Notes: a model not told the origin generated them from the sequence alone. Positions 26,625-36,727 are shown, counted from the first letter of the stretch. The stretch: DNA of 64,000 nucleotides from Algoriphagus aquaeductus (GCF_003253485.1 NZ_QKTX01000008.1:138902-202901), one strand, 5' to 3'. Made by a program: numbers and translations.

Positions 26625-29519
26625 TTAGGACAATTCGGCCTCTTTCGCATATTCCTCCACTGGAATGCAGCTACATACCAAGTTTCTGTCTCCGTAGGCA
26701 GAATCAATTCTGCGGACAGAAGGCCAGAATTTGTTTTCTTTCACATAAGCGATTGGGAAAACTGCCTTCTCTCTGCTGTATGGAAGATTCCACTCTCCTG
26801 TCAATACCATAGTAGCAGTGTGAGGCGCATTTTTCAACACATTCTCTGCTTTGTCGGCCTTTCCTTCTTCGATTTCTTTGATTTCAGCACGGATCGAAAT
26901 CATCGCATCACAGAATTTATCCAATTCCGCTTTAGTCTCAGATTCGGTCGGCTCGATCATCAGAGTTCCCGCAACAGGGAACGATACAGTAGGCGCGTGA
27001 TAACCATAGTCCATCAGTCGCTTGGCGATATCCTCTACCTCTACTCCTACCTCTTTGAATGCCCGGCAATCCAAGATCATCTCGTGCGCGGCACGACCTT
27101 GAGATCCGGTGTAAAGGATTGAGTAATGGCCGGTAAGTCTTTCTTTGATATAGTTGGCATTGAGAATCGCCATTTTGGTGGCATTCGTCAATCCATCACC
27201 ACCCATCATGGAGATATAGGCGTATGAAATTGGCAAAATGCTGGCACTGCCATAAGGTGCTGACGAAATCGAAGAAACCGCATGCTCTCCGCCTGTCTTC
27301 ACAACGGGGTTTCCAGGTAGGAAAGGTGCCAAGTGACTAGCTACACAAATTGGTCCCATGCCAGGTCCCCCACCACCGTGAGGAATGCAGAAGGTCTTGT
27401 GCAGATTTAGGTGACAGACGTCAGCCCCGATTCTACCCGGAGAGGTCAGACCAACCTGAGCGTTCATGTTGGCTCCATCCATATACACTTGACCACCATA
27501 TTGATGGATCGTTGCGCAAATCTCCTGAATGGCTTCTTCAAACACCCCATGGGTAGAAGGATAAGTCACCATCAAGCAAGACAAGTCATCCGCATGCTCT
27601 GCTGCTCTGACTTTCAAGTCCTCTACATCGATATTTCCCTTTTCGTCACACTTGACCAAGACCACTTTCATTCCCGCCATGACAGCAGAAGCCGGATTGG
27701 TTCCATGGGCAGAGGTAGGGATCAAGGCTACATTTCTGTGGCCTTCTCCACGGCTCATATGATAGGCTCTGATCACCATCAGACCTGCATATTCACCCTG
27801 GGCACCGGAGTTAGGCTGAAGAGAAGTGTCTGCAAAACCGGTTATCTCGGTCAACCAAGTTCTCAGATTAGTGAAGAGCTCTTGATATCCTTCCGTTTGA
27901 TCAATTGGGGCAAATGGGTGCAACTGACCAAACTCCGGCCAAGTCACCGGAATCATCTCCGCAGTCGCGTTAAGCTTCATCGTACAAGATCCCAAAGAAA
28001 TCATAGAGTGGACCAAAGAAAGATCTTTGGTCTCAAGCCGCTTGATGTAGCGAAGCATTTCATGTTCGCTGTGGTAATTATTAAATACCGGATGTGTCAA
28101 ATATTCAGACTTTCTCATCAAAGCCTCCGGCAACTCCAAATTCAGATTAGCTGCCATCGCGTGAACATCAGGAGCTGAATTTCCGGTTGCTTTCGCAAAA
28201 ACAGAAATCACCTCTGCGGCATCCTCCACGGTTTTTGCCTCATCAAAAGAAATAAAAATCGCACCCTCCTCATATCTGAAATTCATCTCCGCAGCGAGTG
28301 CAGCATCCTGAACTTTCTTTTGCAAAACACCATCAGCGCTTACTTTGATCGTGTCAAAATAAGTCTTAGAAGAAACACCAAGACCCATTTTCGTTAAAGC
28401 TGTTGCCGTAAGTTTGGCCAAGCCGTGAGTTCTCAAGGCAATATTCTTCAAACCTGTTGGTCCATGATAGACCGCATAAAAGCTGGACATCACTGCCAAT
28501 AGAACCTGAGCAGTACAAATATTGGAAGTTGCTTTTTCGCGCTTGATATGCTGCTCACGGGTCTGAAGAGCCATTCGGTAGGCTTTGTTTCCCGCACGGT
28601 CAATAGAAACCCCGATGATTCTTCCTGGGATCTGACGCTTGAATTCATCTTTCGTTGCAAAAAACGCAGAATGCGGTCCACCATAGCCCATCGGTACCCC
28701 AAAACGCTGGGCAGATCCTACCACGACATCAGCGCCCATTTCCCCTGGAGGAGTCAAAAGGGTTAAAGCCAACAAGTCGGAAGCGAAAGCAGTCAATACT
28801 TTATTATCCTTAGCTGCTGCGACGATGGCTGAATAGTCAGCTACTGCTCCGTCTGCATTCGGGTATTGGCACATTACGCCATACAACTCAGGATCAGTCA
28901 AATCCAAGGCAGAAAGTGGCCCAAAGACCAGCTCAATTCCAATTGGCTCCGCACGGGTGACAAGCAAGGCTTTGGTCTGAGGGAATACCTTTTCGTCAAC
29001 AAAGTACTTATTGGCGTTCTTTTTCTCTCTAGGTTTTACGGCATGCAGCATCGTCATCGCTTCCGCTGCTGCGGTACCTTCATCGAGCAAAGAGGCATTG
29101 GCCAACTCCATTCCGGTCAATTCCATCACCACAGTCTGGAAATTGATCAGCGCCTCCAAGCGACCTTGAGCGATCTCAGCCTGATAGGGTGTATAGGCAG
29201 TGTACCATCCCGGATTTTCAAGCACATTTCTCAACACTACTCCAGGAACGATCGTGTCGTAGTACCCCATCCCGATGTAGGACTTGAACACCTTGTTTTT
29301 GGAGGCAAGTTTTTTGAAGTTTTTCAAAAACTCAGACTCCAGTTGTGCCGCCGGAAGGTTTAGCGGACGCTCCAGTTGAATAGAAGTAGGGACTGTTTGG
29401 TTGATTAATTCCTCCAGGGAAGAGGCACCGATTTTCTCCAACATCTCCGCGATTTCCGCCTCTGTCGGGCCATTGTGTCTGCTCTCAAATTTGACAGCAT
29501 TAGAAAGATTGATCTGCAT
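26625..29519 (-). CDS. gcvP: Glycine dehydrogenase (decarboxylating), P protein
   Basis: The P protein of the glycine cleavage system: a PLP enzyme that decarboxylates glycine and passes the aminomethyl group to lipoylated GcvH. The 964 residues are a full-length fused P1+P2 protein. The PLP lysine lies in [20 protein letters not shown] in the second half. The N-terminal half has [23 protein letters not shown] and [17 protein letters not shown] motifs. The other system genes (gcvT, gcvH) are not in the window. The promoter box is at 29579. Confidence 0.97.
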   Translation of the reverse strand: MQINLSNAVKFESRHNGPTEAEIAEMLEKIGASSLEELINQTVPTSIQLERPLNLPAAQLESEFLKNFKKLASKNKVFKSYIGMGYYDTIVPGVVLRNVLENPGWYTAYTPYQAEIAQGRLEALINFQTVVMELTGMELANASLLDEGTAAAEAMTMLHAVKPREKKNANKYFVDEKVFPQTKALLVTRAEPIGIELVFGPLSALDLTDPELYGVMCQYPNADGAVADYSAIVAAAKDNKVLTAFASDLLALTLLTPPGEMGADVVVGSAQRFGVPMGYGGPHSAFFATKDEFKRQIPGRIIGVSIDRAGNKAYRMALQTREQHIKREKATSNICTAQVLLAVMSSFYAVYHGPTGLKNIALRTHGLAKLTATALTKMGLGVSSKTYFDTIKVSADGVLQKKVQDAALAAEMNFRYEEGAIFISFDEAKTVEDAAEVISVFAKATGNSAPDVHAMAANLNLELPEALMRKSEYLTHPVFNNYHSEHEMLRYIKRLETKDLSLVHSMISLGSCTMKLNATAEMIPVTWPEFGQLHPFAPIDQTEGYQELFTNLRTWLTEITGFADTSLQPNSGAQGEYAGLMVIRAYHMSRGEGHRNVALIPTSAHGTNPASAVMAGMKVVLVKCDEKGNIDVEDLKVRAAEHADDLSCLMVTYPSTHGVFEEAIQEICATIHQYGGQVYMDGANMNAQVGLTSPGRIGADVCHLNLHKTFCIPHGGGGPGMGPICVASHLAPFLPGNPVVKTGGEHAVSSISSAPYGSASILPISYAYISMMGGDGLTNATKMAILNANYIKERLTGHYSILYTGSQGRAAHEMILDCRAFKEVGVEVEDIAKRLMDYGYHAPTVSFPVAGTLMIEPTESETKAELDKFCDAMISIRAEIKEIEEGKADKAENVLKNAPHTATMVLTGEWNLPYSREKAVFPIAYVKENKFWPSVRRIDSAYGDRNLVCSCIPVEEYAKEAELS

Positions 29520-29578
29520 AAAGAACGCTATGGAAGTATGATCTATTTGGGTTTGGAATCATCCCGATTTTACGAGCG

Positions 29579-29586
29579 CAAAGGTA
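29579..29586 (-). promoter_or_regulatory. -7 promoter element for gcvP
   Basis: The minus strand reads TACCTTTG, exact consensus, 60 bp before the gcvP ATG. No clear -33 box is found. I see no glycine riboswitch-like fold in the short leader. Confidence 0.45.
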
Positions 29587-29708
29587 AGGTTTCCTGAAAG
29601 AAAAGCCTTCGCACACTTTCAATTATTTACCTCCTAAACACCAGAATTGACGAGCGGTTTTTAAGAGGGTTAAAAATTTGGCTAGCTTAGGGCCCTAAAC
29701 TGAAAAAT

Positions 29709-31205
29709 ATGAACAAAGGACTCCTATTTAGCGGTGCCCTGATGATGGGATTAATGACGCCGGTTCTGGCTCAGAATCCAACTCAGGTAAAATACGCCAA
29801 TACCATTACGGTAGAAGATTTAACCAAACACCTCACCTACCTGGCCTCTGACGAAATGAAAGGCCGGGATACAGGCTCTCCTGAAGGAAAAATTGCCGCA
29901 CAGTATCTGGCAGATTTTTACAAAGGCTTGGGCCTTTCCGCTCCAGTGAATGGTAGCTACTTCCAAAATGTCCCATTGGTAAGCACCAATTTTACTAAAG
30001 TGACACTTCAGATCGGTAAAGCAAAACTGGTAGAAAACACAGACTTTGTATTTACCGGCGACGGAAATATGGCCAAAGCAGCCAAAGCTGATTTGGTATT
30101 CCTAGGCTTGGTGACGGATGAAAACCTGGCCAAAGTAGATGTGAAAGGAAAATTGGTCGGACTTTGGGCTGTTGGCGTAAGAAGCAATGACCTAGTCAAT
30201 AAGGTAATGGATGCAGGTGCTGCCGGAATCGTGATTGTGACCATGGAAGGCCAGGCCAACTTTGACCGAATCGCCAACCGATACAAAACCTTGGCCGGTA
30301 GAGGCCGAATCGGCTTTGATCAGGAAATCAAGCAGAGACCGATCTTTATGGTCAGCTCTGATAAAATGGCCCAGCTTTTTGGTACCCCAGTGGAAACCTT
30401 GAAAGAGGCCGCTAAATCCAATCCAACCAGCATCACATCTCAGAAAGCTACCTACCAGGTCGTAAAAACCAAAACCCCTGTAGAAGCGGTCAATGTAATG
30501 GGCTTTCTAGAAGGAACCGACAAAAAAGAAGAAGTACTGGTCATCTCATCTCACTATGACCACGTGGGTGTGAGCTCCACCGGAGAGGTATTTAACGGTG
30601 CTGACGATGATGGATCGGGTACTGTATCTGTGATGGAAATCGCAGAGGCGTTTGCTTTGGCCGCCAAAGATGGCAATAAGCCAAGAAGAAGCATTCTGTT
30701 CCTGAACGTGACCGGTGAAGAAAAGGGACTGTTGGGTTCTGAATATTATGCCGAAAACCCGGTATTCCCAATTGCCAATACGGTGAACAACATCAACATC
30801 GACATGGTGGGCCGCATCGATTACGAATACCAAAAGGCTGAAAACAAAGATTACATTTATGTGATCGGTTCGGAGATGCTTTCTTCTCACCTGAAGAAAA
30901 TCAACGAATACAACAACATCACCTACACCAATCTGATCCTTGACTATCGCTACGATGCGGAAGACGATCCCAACAGATTCTACTATCGCTCAGACCATTA
31001 CAACTTTGCGAAGTTCAATATTCCGGTGATCTTCTTCTTCAACGGTGTGCATGACGACTACCATCAGGTGACTGACACCGTGGACAAGATCGAGTTTCCG
31101 CTGATGACCAAAAGAGCGCAACTGATCTTCCACACCGCTTGGGACTTGGCCAACAGAGACCAAAGAACTCCGGTTGACGGAACCAACACGAGAACAGACA
31201 GATAA
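29709..31205 (+). CDS. Secreted M28-family metallopeptidase with PA domain
   Basis: A 498-residue exported aminopeptidase-like enzyme. The signal peptide ends at LAQ (about residue 22). A protease-associated insert (about 120-240, KADLVFLGLV, GKLVGLWAVG, GAAGIVIVTMEG) is embedded before the catalytic M28 domain. Zinc ligands and catalytic residues are in SSHYDHVG (His, Asp), GADDDGSG (Asp), TGEEKGLLGSEYY (two Glu), DMVG (Asp) and the late HDDYHQVTDT (His). The substrate is probably peptides in the periplasm or outside the cell. It is a single-gene unit with its own terminator. Confidence 0.92.
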   Translation: MNKGLLFSGALMMGLMTPVLAQNPTQVKYANTITVEDLTKHLTYLASDEMKGRDTGSPEGKIAAQYLADFYKGLGLSAPVNGSYFQNVPLVSTNFTKVTLQIGKAKLVENTDFVFTGDGNMAKAAKADLVFLGLVTDENLAKVDVKGKLVGLWAVGVRSNDLVNKVMDAGAAGIVIVTMEGQANFDRIANRYKTLAGRGRIGFDQEIKQRPIFMVSSDKMAQLFGTPVETLKEAAKSNPTSITSQKATYQVVKTKTPVEAVNVMGFLEGTDKKEEVLVISSHYDHVGVSSTGEVFNGADDDGSGTVSVMEIAEAFALAAKDGNKPRRSILFLNVTGEEKGLLGSEYYAENPVFPIANTVNNINIDMVGRIDYEYQKAENKDYIYVIGSEMLSSHLKKINEYNNITYTNLILDYRYDAEDDPNRFYYRSDHYNFAKFNIPVIFFFNGVHDDYHQVTDTVDKIEFPLMTKRAQLIFHTAWDLANRDQRTPVDGTNTRTDR

Positions 31206-31209
31206 ATTA

Positions 31210-31244
31210 AATGGCCCTGAAATAATTTCGGGGCCATTTTTTTT
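31210..31244. terminator. Terminator between the M28 peptidase gene and the convergent hydrolase gene
   Basis: An 8-bp stem AATGGCCC/GGGCCATT with a 13-base loop, followed by seven further T. It starts 5 bp past the peptidase stop and ends at the stop codon of the convergent gene. Confidence 0.85.
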
Positions 31245-32389
31245 CAATTTATCCGAATGTTGTTGTAATTCTTTCCTATAAAAAGCAAGTTCAAATCACT
31301 CAAGATTTGATATGATCGAACTTTCTGTTGAAAATCATTTTTCAAAAATGCCAAAAGCAAAACATAGAATTCCTTTGTTTCCCGCATTTTCTCAAATGAA
31401 TGACCATCTCGAAATAAAACCAACGTGCTCTTAGGAAAAAATTCTGCTAAGACATCTACTACCTTGGGATTAATTAAAATATCATAAACACTTCCAAGGA
31501 TGATCACTTGTCCTGTAAAACTAAGACCCACATCATAATTGGTACCTATTAGTGGGAATCTTTTATTGAAATACTCCGTCCAAAGCGGTTTACTTTTCTC
31601 TTTTAAAAAATTAGCGATCGGGAAATCAGAATTTGCTTCTGTCATGAGTTCAATGGAATGCTCAAAAAACCGCACAGCTAAAGAGTTTGGAAAATTTGTT
31701 TTCATATCATTTGAAGAGCTTTCCTTAAATACCTTCAGTGATGAATTGATTAAACTGTCTCTCAGAGACGGATCAGAATTGAAAAAATCTACAGAAGATC
31801 GGTATGCAAATTCAAAAAATTCAGCGTCAGTCAATTCGGTCTGTTTATTTTGAAAATAATTGGAAAAATTCCAAAAACTCAAATTAGTCTGAATATCCAT
31901 TAGAAATGGATTGATGCATATCAGTTTTTCTACGGTTGGAGCATAGCTTGATAAATAATGAAGCAGAATACCTGTGGATGAAGAATAACCAAGCAAGGTC
32001 ACTTTCTTTTGACCCAAAATTTTTCTTCTGATCATTTCAATGTCTTGGGAAACCTGATTCTGATTCAACCAGCGGTAGATTTTCTCCCAATCCTGAGGTG
32101 AACTTTCCCTCATGAAACTTTGAAGATCTTCTGAAAAATGCCTTCCGGAAATCCTAACCCAGTTGAATTCTTCTTTTACCGTTTCACCTAAATCAAACTT
32201 CTGAAAAGCATCATCAATCGGATCATCCAAGGTGAAGACTGTCTTTCTATCAGGATCAAATTCATTTTCATAATGATAAGTGATCGTAATTTTCCTGCTT
32301 TGCGGATCCGAATGATCCAACGGGACTAAGATGTTTTCTGCTAAGGGACTAAGAAAAAGGCCCAAAATCAAACCAATCACCCCAATCAT
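31244..32389 (-). CDS. Alpha/beta-hydrolase-fold protein, membrane-anchored or secreted
   Basis: A 381-residue protein with an N-terminal hydrophobic segment (about 2-17, GVIGLILGLFLSPLAE). The nucleophile elbow is GYSSSTG. The acid is a likely Asp in LGSVYDILINP and the base His lies in FRDGHSFEKM. The order and spacing match proline-iminopeptidase/TAP-like alpha/beta hydrolases. The start overlaps the stop of the upstream DUF4221-type lipoprotein gene by 4 bp, so the two are coupled. Composition is clearly AT-richer than the M28 gene next to it. The substrate is unknown. Confidence 0.75.
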   Translation of the reverse strand: MIGVIGLILGLFLSPLAENILVPLDHSDPQSRKITITYHYENEFDPDRKTVFTLDDPIDDAFQKFDLGETVKEEFNWVRISGRHFSEDLQSFMRESSPQDWEKIYRWLNQNQVSQDIEMIRRKILGQKKVTLLGYSSSTGILLHYLSSYAPTVEKLICINPFLMDIQTNLSFWNFSNYFQNKQTELTDAEFFEFAYRSSVDFFNSDPSLRDSLINSSLKVFKESSSNDMKTNFPNSLAVRFFEHSIELMTEANSDFPIANFLKEKSKPLWTEYFNKRFPLIGTNYDVGLSFTGQVIILGSVYDILINPKVVDVLAEFFPKSTLVLFRDGHSFEKMRETKEFYVLLLAFLKNDFQQKVRSYQILSDLNLLFIGKNYNNIRIN

Positions 32390-33507
32390 TTTTCTTCAAT
32401 TTCTTGGTCAAATTGAAATACATGGAATATTAAAAAATCCTCAGAAACCTTTTCATTACGAGGATGCGCATAATTCAGGTACAGTCCGTTTTTGTTCACA
32501 AACCAATTATTGATTTGGTAGGTATAATTGGGAAGATCAAATTTAGAAAGCAAGGACAGTTCAGAATCAAAAACGCTGATTGAAATTTTCTTCTCTGTGA
32601 AGCCAGATTCATTAAGAGAAAGATCAGGTGAATCCCAAGTACCACGATAGATTAGGTTTCGATAGTTATCAGGAATTGGAGTTAAAAAATGTGGGTTATC
32701 AATCGCATGCTGATCAATATTTTCCAAATCAATCAATTCAGGAGTGTATTTATCTTCATGAGATATGCTAGATGTTCCGGCTTGATTTTTGGGATCAATG
32801 GAGAACAAACTTGACTCATACTGATAATTATAAATCATTTGATTCTTCATAAAACTATGAAACCCCAAATAGGTGATAAACCCCACATTGCCTCCTACTT
32901 TTTTATAATGGTTAGTATGTGAAATAGGAAGTGCCTTTACCTCCAAGGTCGCAATATTGACAGAGGCAACTAATGGTAGATTTGATCTTTCTTCAAGATT
33001 CGCTCCGTGGTGGATAAGGGAAAAGAAAATCAACTTTTCTTTTGCCAGGTAATTGAGCTTGAAATAAAAATTACATACTGGCTCTCCAAGATTCTTCCCA
33101 TTGAAAAGTCCATATAAATCGTATGATGTTGACTTTTCTCCCCCCTCTTTCAAAAGATGGACTTTCCCCCTTTCATAAAGAAAAATGGAATCAGAATTAT
33201 GCCAATAAATTGACTCTATTCTACCTACTCCATTTGGCCCATCTAAAGAAAGGTTGATTGACTTTAATGCGATAGCTTCATCCAAATCAAAGTAATCCAG
33301 TGCATGTCTAGACGGATTGTAGGCAATAAGCTTATTAACTCCGTTTTCAGAGTAACTATCCAAAACCTGATAGGAATTAAGGTAGACTTCCGAAATCGGA
33401 ATAGATATCATTTCAATATCAGGTTGAAAATTCACCTGCTTCGATTTTGGGTCACAAGCTGAGGTGACAAAAAGAAAGAATATTAGGGTAAATCTTACCA
33501 GATTCAT
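32386..33507 (-). CDS. DUF4221-type lipoprotein
   Basis: A 373-residue predicted lipoprotein. The signal peptide ends in the lipobox TSAC, with Cys18 acylated. The mature protein has propeller-like strand repeats (LIAYNPSRHALDYFDLD, SIYWHNSDSIFLYERGKVHLL, DYFDLDEAIALKSI). Overall it looks like DUF4221, a family known almost only from Bacteroidota. It is translationally coupled to the hydrolase gene. Composition is AT-rich like its partner, which suggests the pair was acquired or evolves together. Function is unknown. Confidence 0.68.
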   Translation of the reverse strand: MNLVRFTLIFFLFVTSACDPKSKQVNFQPDIEMISIPISEVYLNSYQVLDSYSENGVNKLIAYNPSRHALDYFDLDEAIALKSINLSLDGPNGVGRIESIYWHNSDSIFLYERGKVHLLKEGGEKSTSYDLYGLFNGKNLGEPVCNFYFKLNYLAKEKLIFFSLIHHGANLEERSNLPLVASVNIATLEVKALPISHTNHYKKVGGNVGFITYLGFHSFMKNQMIYNYQYESSLFSIDPKNQAGTSSISHEDKYTPELIDLENIDQHAIDNPHFLTPIPDNYRNLIYRGTWDSPDLSLNESGFTEKKISISVFDSELSLLSKFDLPNYTYQINNWFVNKNGLYLNYAHPRNEKVSEDFLIFHVFQFDQEIEEK

Positions 33508-33732
33508 AGATCAAAAACTAACTTAATCCTAGCCCTAAATTCTCCGAATATTATTAAAAAGAAAAAAAAATAGATGTTAAAATTAGTTTATCTGTAAATC
33601 TACTTTTTTACCAGAAGGCATAGGTAGCCTAAGAAATTTCTCTAGAAGGTTAAAATCTGGAATCCTTCGGTCTTCCGACCCATTAATCAAAGAGAATTTG
33701 GCTGGTGGTGCAATTGCGGACAATCATATAGT

Positions 33733-35091
33733 TTATTTCCCCCTATTCTTCTGATTCTTGGTCTTCAACTGATTTCGATTGGGCTTTTTACTGTGCTTTT
33801 TCGCTTTTACCTTTTCACCCTTGCCGATATTTTTCTTGGGTTGGGTTTTTTTCTCGTGAAAAGCTCCTTTGTAATCCGGATTATCACGTTGCCTTAATCT
33901 ATCCAGCTCTCTTTCGTAGGCTTGCTTTTCTTCAAATGGGGTGGCCGGCACATCCACTTCCTCAGGAATGGACAATTCTTCCACCTTCATCCGGATCAGC
34001 TCTTCGATTTTTTCAAAATGGTATGCTTCTGCCGGATTGATAAAGGTGATGGCTTTTCCTTCATTTTCTGCACGTCCAGTTCGTCCGATTCGATGCACAT
34101 AATCCTCATAGATCAGCGGCACATCAAAGTTGATCACATGAGACACCAACGTGACATCCAAACCCCGCGCAGCTACGTCCGTCGCCACCAAGATTCGAAC
34201 ATCCCCCGCCTTGAAGTCCTCCATGGAATTGATTCGGGTATTTTGACCTTTGTTGGCGTGGATAACCCGGATTTCTCCAAAGTCTTTCCGCTCCAAATAA
34301 GAATACACCGACTCGGCATTCTTTCGACTTCGGGTAAAAATCATCGCCCGGCTGATTTCTTCATTTTGCAAGAGGTTCGCCAAGAGGTTGATTTTGGTCT
34401 TGATGTTGGGCACCGTGTATTTGACCTGAGCGATCGTCTCGGCAGTAGTCGCGGAAGGGGCTACTTCCACACGCTCCGGAAACTCCAGGAATTCGGCTGC
34501 CAGGTGCTCGATCCTCCCTGAAAAAGTGGCTGAGAAAAGAAGGTTTTGTCTTTTGTTGGGAATCACTTCCAAAATAGAACGAATCTGAGGCATGAATCCC
34601 ATATCCATCATTTTATCCGCTTCATCCAGCACCATCGTTTTGAGATCCTTGGGATAGATATTTCCTTTTCGGTAAATATCCATAAATCGACCCGGTGTAG
34701 AAATCAGAATATCCACACCCGCTTCGATCAGTTCGATTTGAGTCTTTGGGCCGAGACCTCCATATAAGGAGACAATTCTAAGGTCTGTATTTTTTCCTAA
34801 CTGCCGGGCAACTTCCTCGATCTGCATGACCAGTTCGCGAGTCGGAGCCAGAATCAAAGCCCGGGGATGCTTCCCTTGCGCAAATTTCACTTTCATCAGG
34901 ACAGGCAGGATATAGGCGGCAGTTTTACCTGTCCCCGTCTGAGCAATCCCCAGTACATCGTGGCCGGCCAATGCCAAGGGAATGGCCTTTTGCTGAATGG
35001 GAGTTGGTGTGATATAGCCAGATTCGGAGATTGCATCGAGCAATTGTTTGTTTAGCTTAAATACATCGAACCCTACGGTTTCATTGCTCAT
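33733..35091 (-). CDS. DEAD-box RNA helicase (RhlE-like)
   Basis: A 452-residue ATP-dependent RNA helicase. Q motif PTPIQQKAIP, motif I AQTGTGKT, Ia PTRELV, Ib STPGR, II DEAD (in VLDEADKMMDMGF), III SATFS, IV AMIFTRS, V DVAARGLD and VI HRIGRTGR are all present in order. A lysine-rich tail (about 405-452) follows, as in RhlE-type proteins that act in ribosome assembly or mRNA decay. There is no auxiliary DbpA or CsdA RNA-binding domain, so RhlE is the nearest group. It is divergent from pyrC. Confidence 0.93.
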   Translation of the reverse strand: MSNETVGFDVFKLNKQLLDAISESGYITPTPIQQKAIPLALAGHDVLGIAQTGTGKTAAYILPVLMKVKFAQGKHPRALILAPTRELVMQIEEVARQLGKNTDLRIVSLYGGLGPKTQIELIEAGVDILISTPGRFMDIYRKGNIYPKDLKTMVLDEADKMMDMGFMPQIRSILEVIPNKRQNLLFSATFSGRIEHLAAEFLEFPERVEVAPSATTAETIAQVKYTVPNIKTKINLLANLLQNEEISRAMIFTRSRKNAESVYSYLERKDFGEIRVIHANKGQNTRINSMEDFKAGDVRILVATDVAARGLDVTLVSHVINFDVPLIYEDYVHRIGRTGRAENEGKAITFINPAEAYHFEKIEELIRMKVEELSIPEEVDVPATPFEEKQAYERELDRLRQRDNPDYKGAFHEKKTQPKKNIGKGEKVKAKKHSKKPNRNQLKTKNQKNRGK

Positions 35092-35138
35092 GATTGTTAA
35101 TTTTGAATTGAAATCTCCACTTGAAAAAAGAAGAAACG

Positions 35139-36482
35139 ATGAAAAGTATCCTGATCACCGGGGCAAATATAGTCAATGAAGGCCGGATTACTCCGGGAGA
35201 TCTCTTGATCAGAGAAGGGCGAATCTCCAAAATCGGCCCTGACCTCAGCCTGGAGGCCGCTGATATCCACTTGGATGCAAGGGGAAAACACCTTTTCCCA
35301 GGGGTGATTGATGATCAGGTACACTTCCGTGAGCCGGGTCTCACACACAAAGGTGAAATCTACACCGAGGCCAAAGCCGGCGTGGCAGGCGGCACCACTT
35401 CTTATATGGAAATGCCCAATACAGTACCACAAGCGGTGACTATTAAGCTTTTGGAAGAAAAATATGCAAGAGCAAAAGAAGTTTCCTTGGCGAATTATTC
35501 CTTCTTTCTGGGCGGAACCAATGACAATCTGGAAGAAATCCTGAAGCTGGATTTGGAAAATGTCTGCGGCTTGAAAGTATTCCAAGGCTCCTCCACCGGC
35601 AACATGGTGGTGGACAACATCGAGTCGCTGGAGGGAATTTTTAAAGAATTCAAAGGCCTGTTGGCCATCCACTCGGAAAACGACCACATCATCAAAGCCA
35701 ATCTCGAGGAATACAAAAAAATTTATGGGGATGATATTCCGGTAAAATTCCATCCAAAAATCAGGTCAGAAGAGGCCTGCTATGATGCCTCCAGCCGTGC
35801 GGTGGCGATGGCCAAAAAGTACGGCACCCGCCTCCACATTTTACATATCAGTACGGCCAAGGAGCTGGAACTTTTCGACAATTCAATTCCGCTGGAGGAG
35901 AAAAAAATAACGGCCGAGGCCTGCATCCACCACATGTGGTTTGCAGAGGAGGATTACGATACCAAAGGAAATCGGATCAAGTGGAATCCCGCCGTGAAAA
36001 CGGCCAATGACCGGGATCAAATCTTTCAGGCGATGTTGGACGACCGGATAGATGTCATTGCTACCGATCACGCGCCTCATACTTTGGAAGAAAAAGCACA
36101 ATCTTACCTCAAAGCACCCTCAGGAGGACCCTTGATCCAGCATAGCTTAGTCGCCATGCTGGACTTTTATCATCAGGGGAAAATAAGTCTGGAAAAAATT
36201 GCTGACAAAATGACTCATCGAGTGGCACGCCTGTTCCGAATCAAAGACCGGGGATTTATCCGAGAAGGCTATTTGGCAGATTTGGTGCTGGTCGATCTGA
36301 ACTCCCCTTGGACCGTCAGTAAAGAAAATATCCTGGCTAAATGTGGGTGGTCCCCATTTGAGGGGCATACTTTCCAATCCAGAGTAACACACACGATCGT
36401 TTCCGGACATTTAGCGTACAGTGAAGGGATATTTGATGAAAGTAAAAAAGGTGAGCGATTAACTTTTTTTACAAATAAATAA
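35139..36482 (+). CDS. pyrC: Dihydroorotase, Bacteroidota type
   Basis: Cyclises carbamoyl-aspartate to dihydroorotate, the third step of pyrimidine synthesis. The protein has 447 residues from the ATG at 35139; a TTG start 18 bp earlier is possible. The usual H-x-H metal motif is QVH here (Gln60, His62 in DDQVHFREPG). Other metal-site elements are intact: the carboxylated lysine in CGLKVFQGSSTGNM, histidines in LAIHSEND and LHILHIST, and the final Asp in ATDHAPHT. I remember the same DDQVHFREPG signature from Bacteroidota dihydroorotases, so this is a clade trait rather than a defect. It could also be an allantoinase, but GLTHKGE and the late GWSPFEG motif fit dihydroorotase. Confidence 0.9.
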   Translation: MKSILITGANIVNEGRITPGDLLIREGRISKIGPDLSLEAADIHLDARGKHLFPGVIDDQVHFREPGLTHKGEIYTEAKAGVAGGTTSYMEMPNTVPQAVTIKLLEEKYARAKEVSLANYSFFLGGTNDNLEEILKLDLENVCGLKVFQGSSTGNMVVDNIESLEGIFKEFKGLLAIHSENDHIIKANLEEYKKIYGDDIPVKFHPKIRSEEACYDASSRAVAMAKKYGTRLHILHISTAKELELFDNSIPLEEKKITAEACIHHMWFAEEDYDTKGNRIKWNPAVKTANDRDQIFQAMLDDRIDVIATDHAPHTLEEKAQSYLKAPSGGPLIQHSLVAMLDFYHQGKISLEKIADKMTHRVARLFRIKDRGFIREGYLADLVLVDLNSPWTVSKENILAKCGWSPFEGHTFQSRVTHTIVSGHLAYSEGIFDESKKGERLTFFTNK

Positions 36483-36490
36483 GCACTCCC

Positions 36491-36521
36491 TTGCACCAAT
36501 TAGGCCGAGTCCTTACTTTTG
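36491..36521 (+). promoter_or_regulatory. Promoter of the tRNA-His gene
   Basis: TTG (36491-36493) and TACTTTTG (36514-36521) are separated by 20 bp. The -7 box is an exact match to TAnnTTTG. Transcription would start about 35 bp before the tRNA. Confidence 0.7.
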
Positions 36522-36560
36522 CAGACCAATTGAGGAAACGCCCTCATGGAAAAATAAAAT

Positions 36561-36638
36561 GGTGATTGTAGCTCAGCTGGTTAGAGCGCTGGTTTGTGGC
36601 ACCAGAGGTCGCCGGTTCGAACCCGGTCTTTCACCCCA
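36561..36638 (+). tRNA. tRNA-His (GTG anticodon)
   Basis: A full cloverleaf with anticodon GTG in the loop TTGTGGC, flanked by CTGGT/ACCAG. The D-stem is GCTC/GAGC, and the T-arm is GCCGG-TTCGAAC-CCGGT. The histidine identity elements G-1 (36561) and C73 (36635) are both present, and the CCA end is encoded. The acceptor stem carries two adjacent T-T mismatches (36566/36630 and 36567/36629). It has its own promoter and a terminator directly after it. Confidence 0.93.
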
Positions 36639-36665
36639 AAACCCCTCATTCGAGGGGTTTTCTTG
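36638..36665 (+). terminator. Intrinsic terminator after tRNA-His
   Basis: A 10-bp stem AAAACCCCTC/GAGGGGTTTT with a 4-base loop. The first A of the stem is the last base of the CCA end. The T-run is short (TTTTCTTG). Confidence 0.75.
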
Positions 36666-36727
36666 TTATAAGTCATTTCAAGTTGGCATACGATTTGACT
36701 AAATCGATCAGACTAAACCACACTACT

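Noticed and set aside
27411..28178. 255-residue open frame opposite gcvP
   Set aside because: Antisense shadow of a long, conserved gene; residue make-up (many His, Arg, Ser) is typical of a shadow frame.
29520..29708. Possible glycine riboswitch between gcvP and the M28 gene
   Set aside because: The gcvP leader is short and does not show the paired glycine-aptamer folds.
33508..33732. Possible gene or small RNA in the 225-bp gap after the helicase gene
   Set aside because: No coding frame of length, no clear hairpin with T-run, and no consensus promoter could be found.
35097..35753. 218-residue open frame opposite pyrC
   Set aside because: Antisense shadow; dihydroorotase motifs on the plus strand explain the coding signal.
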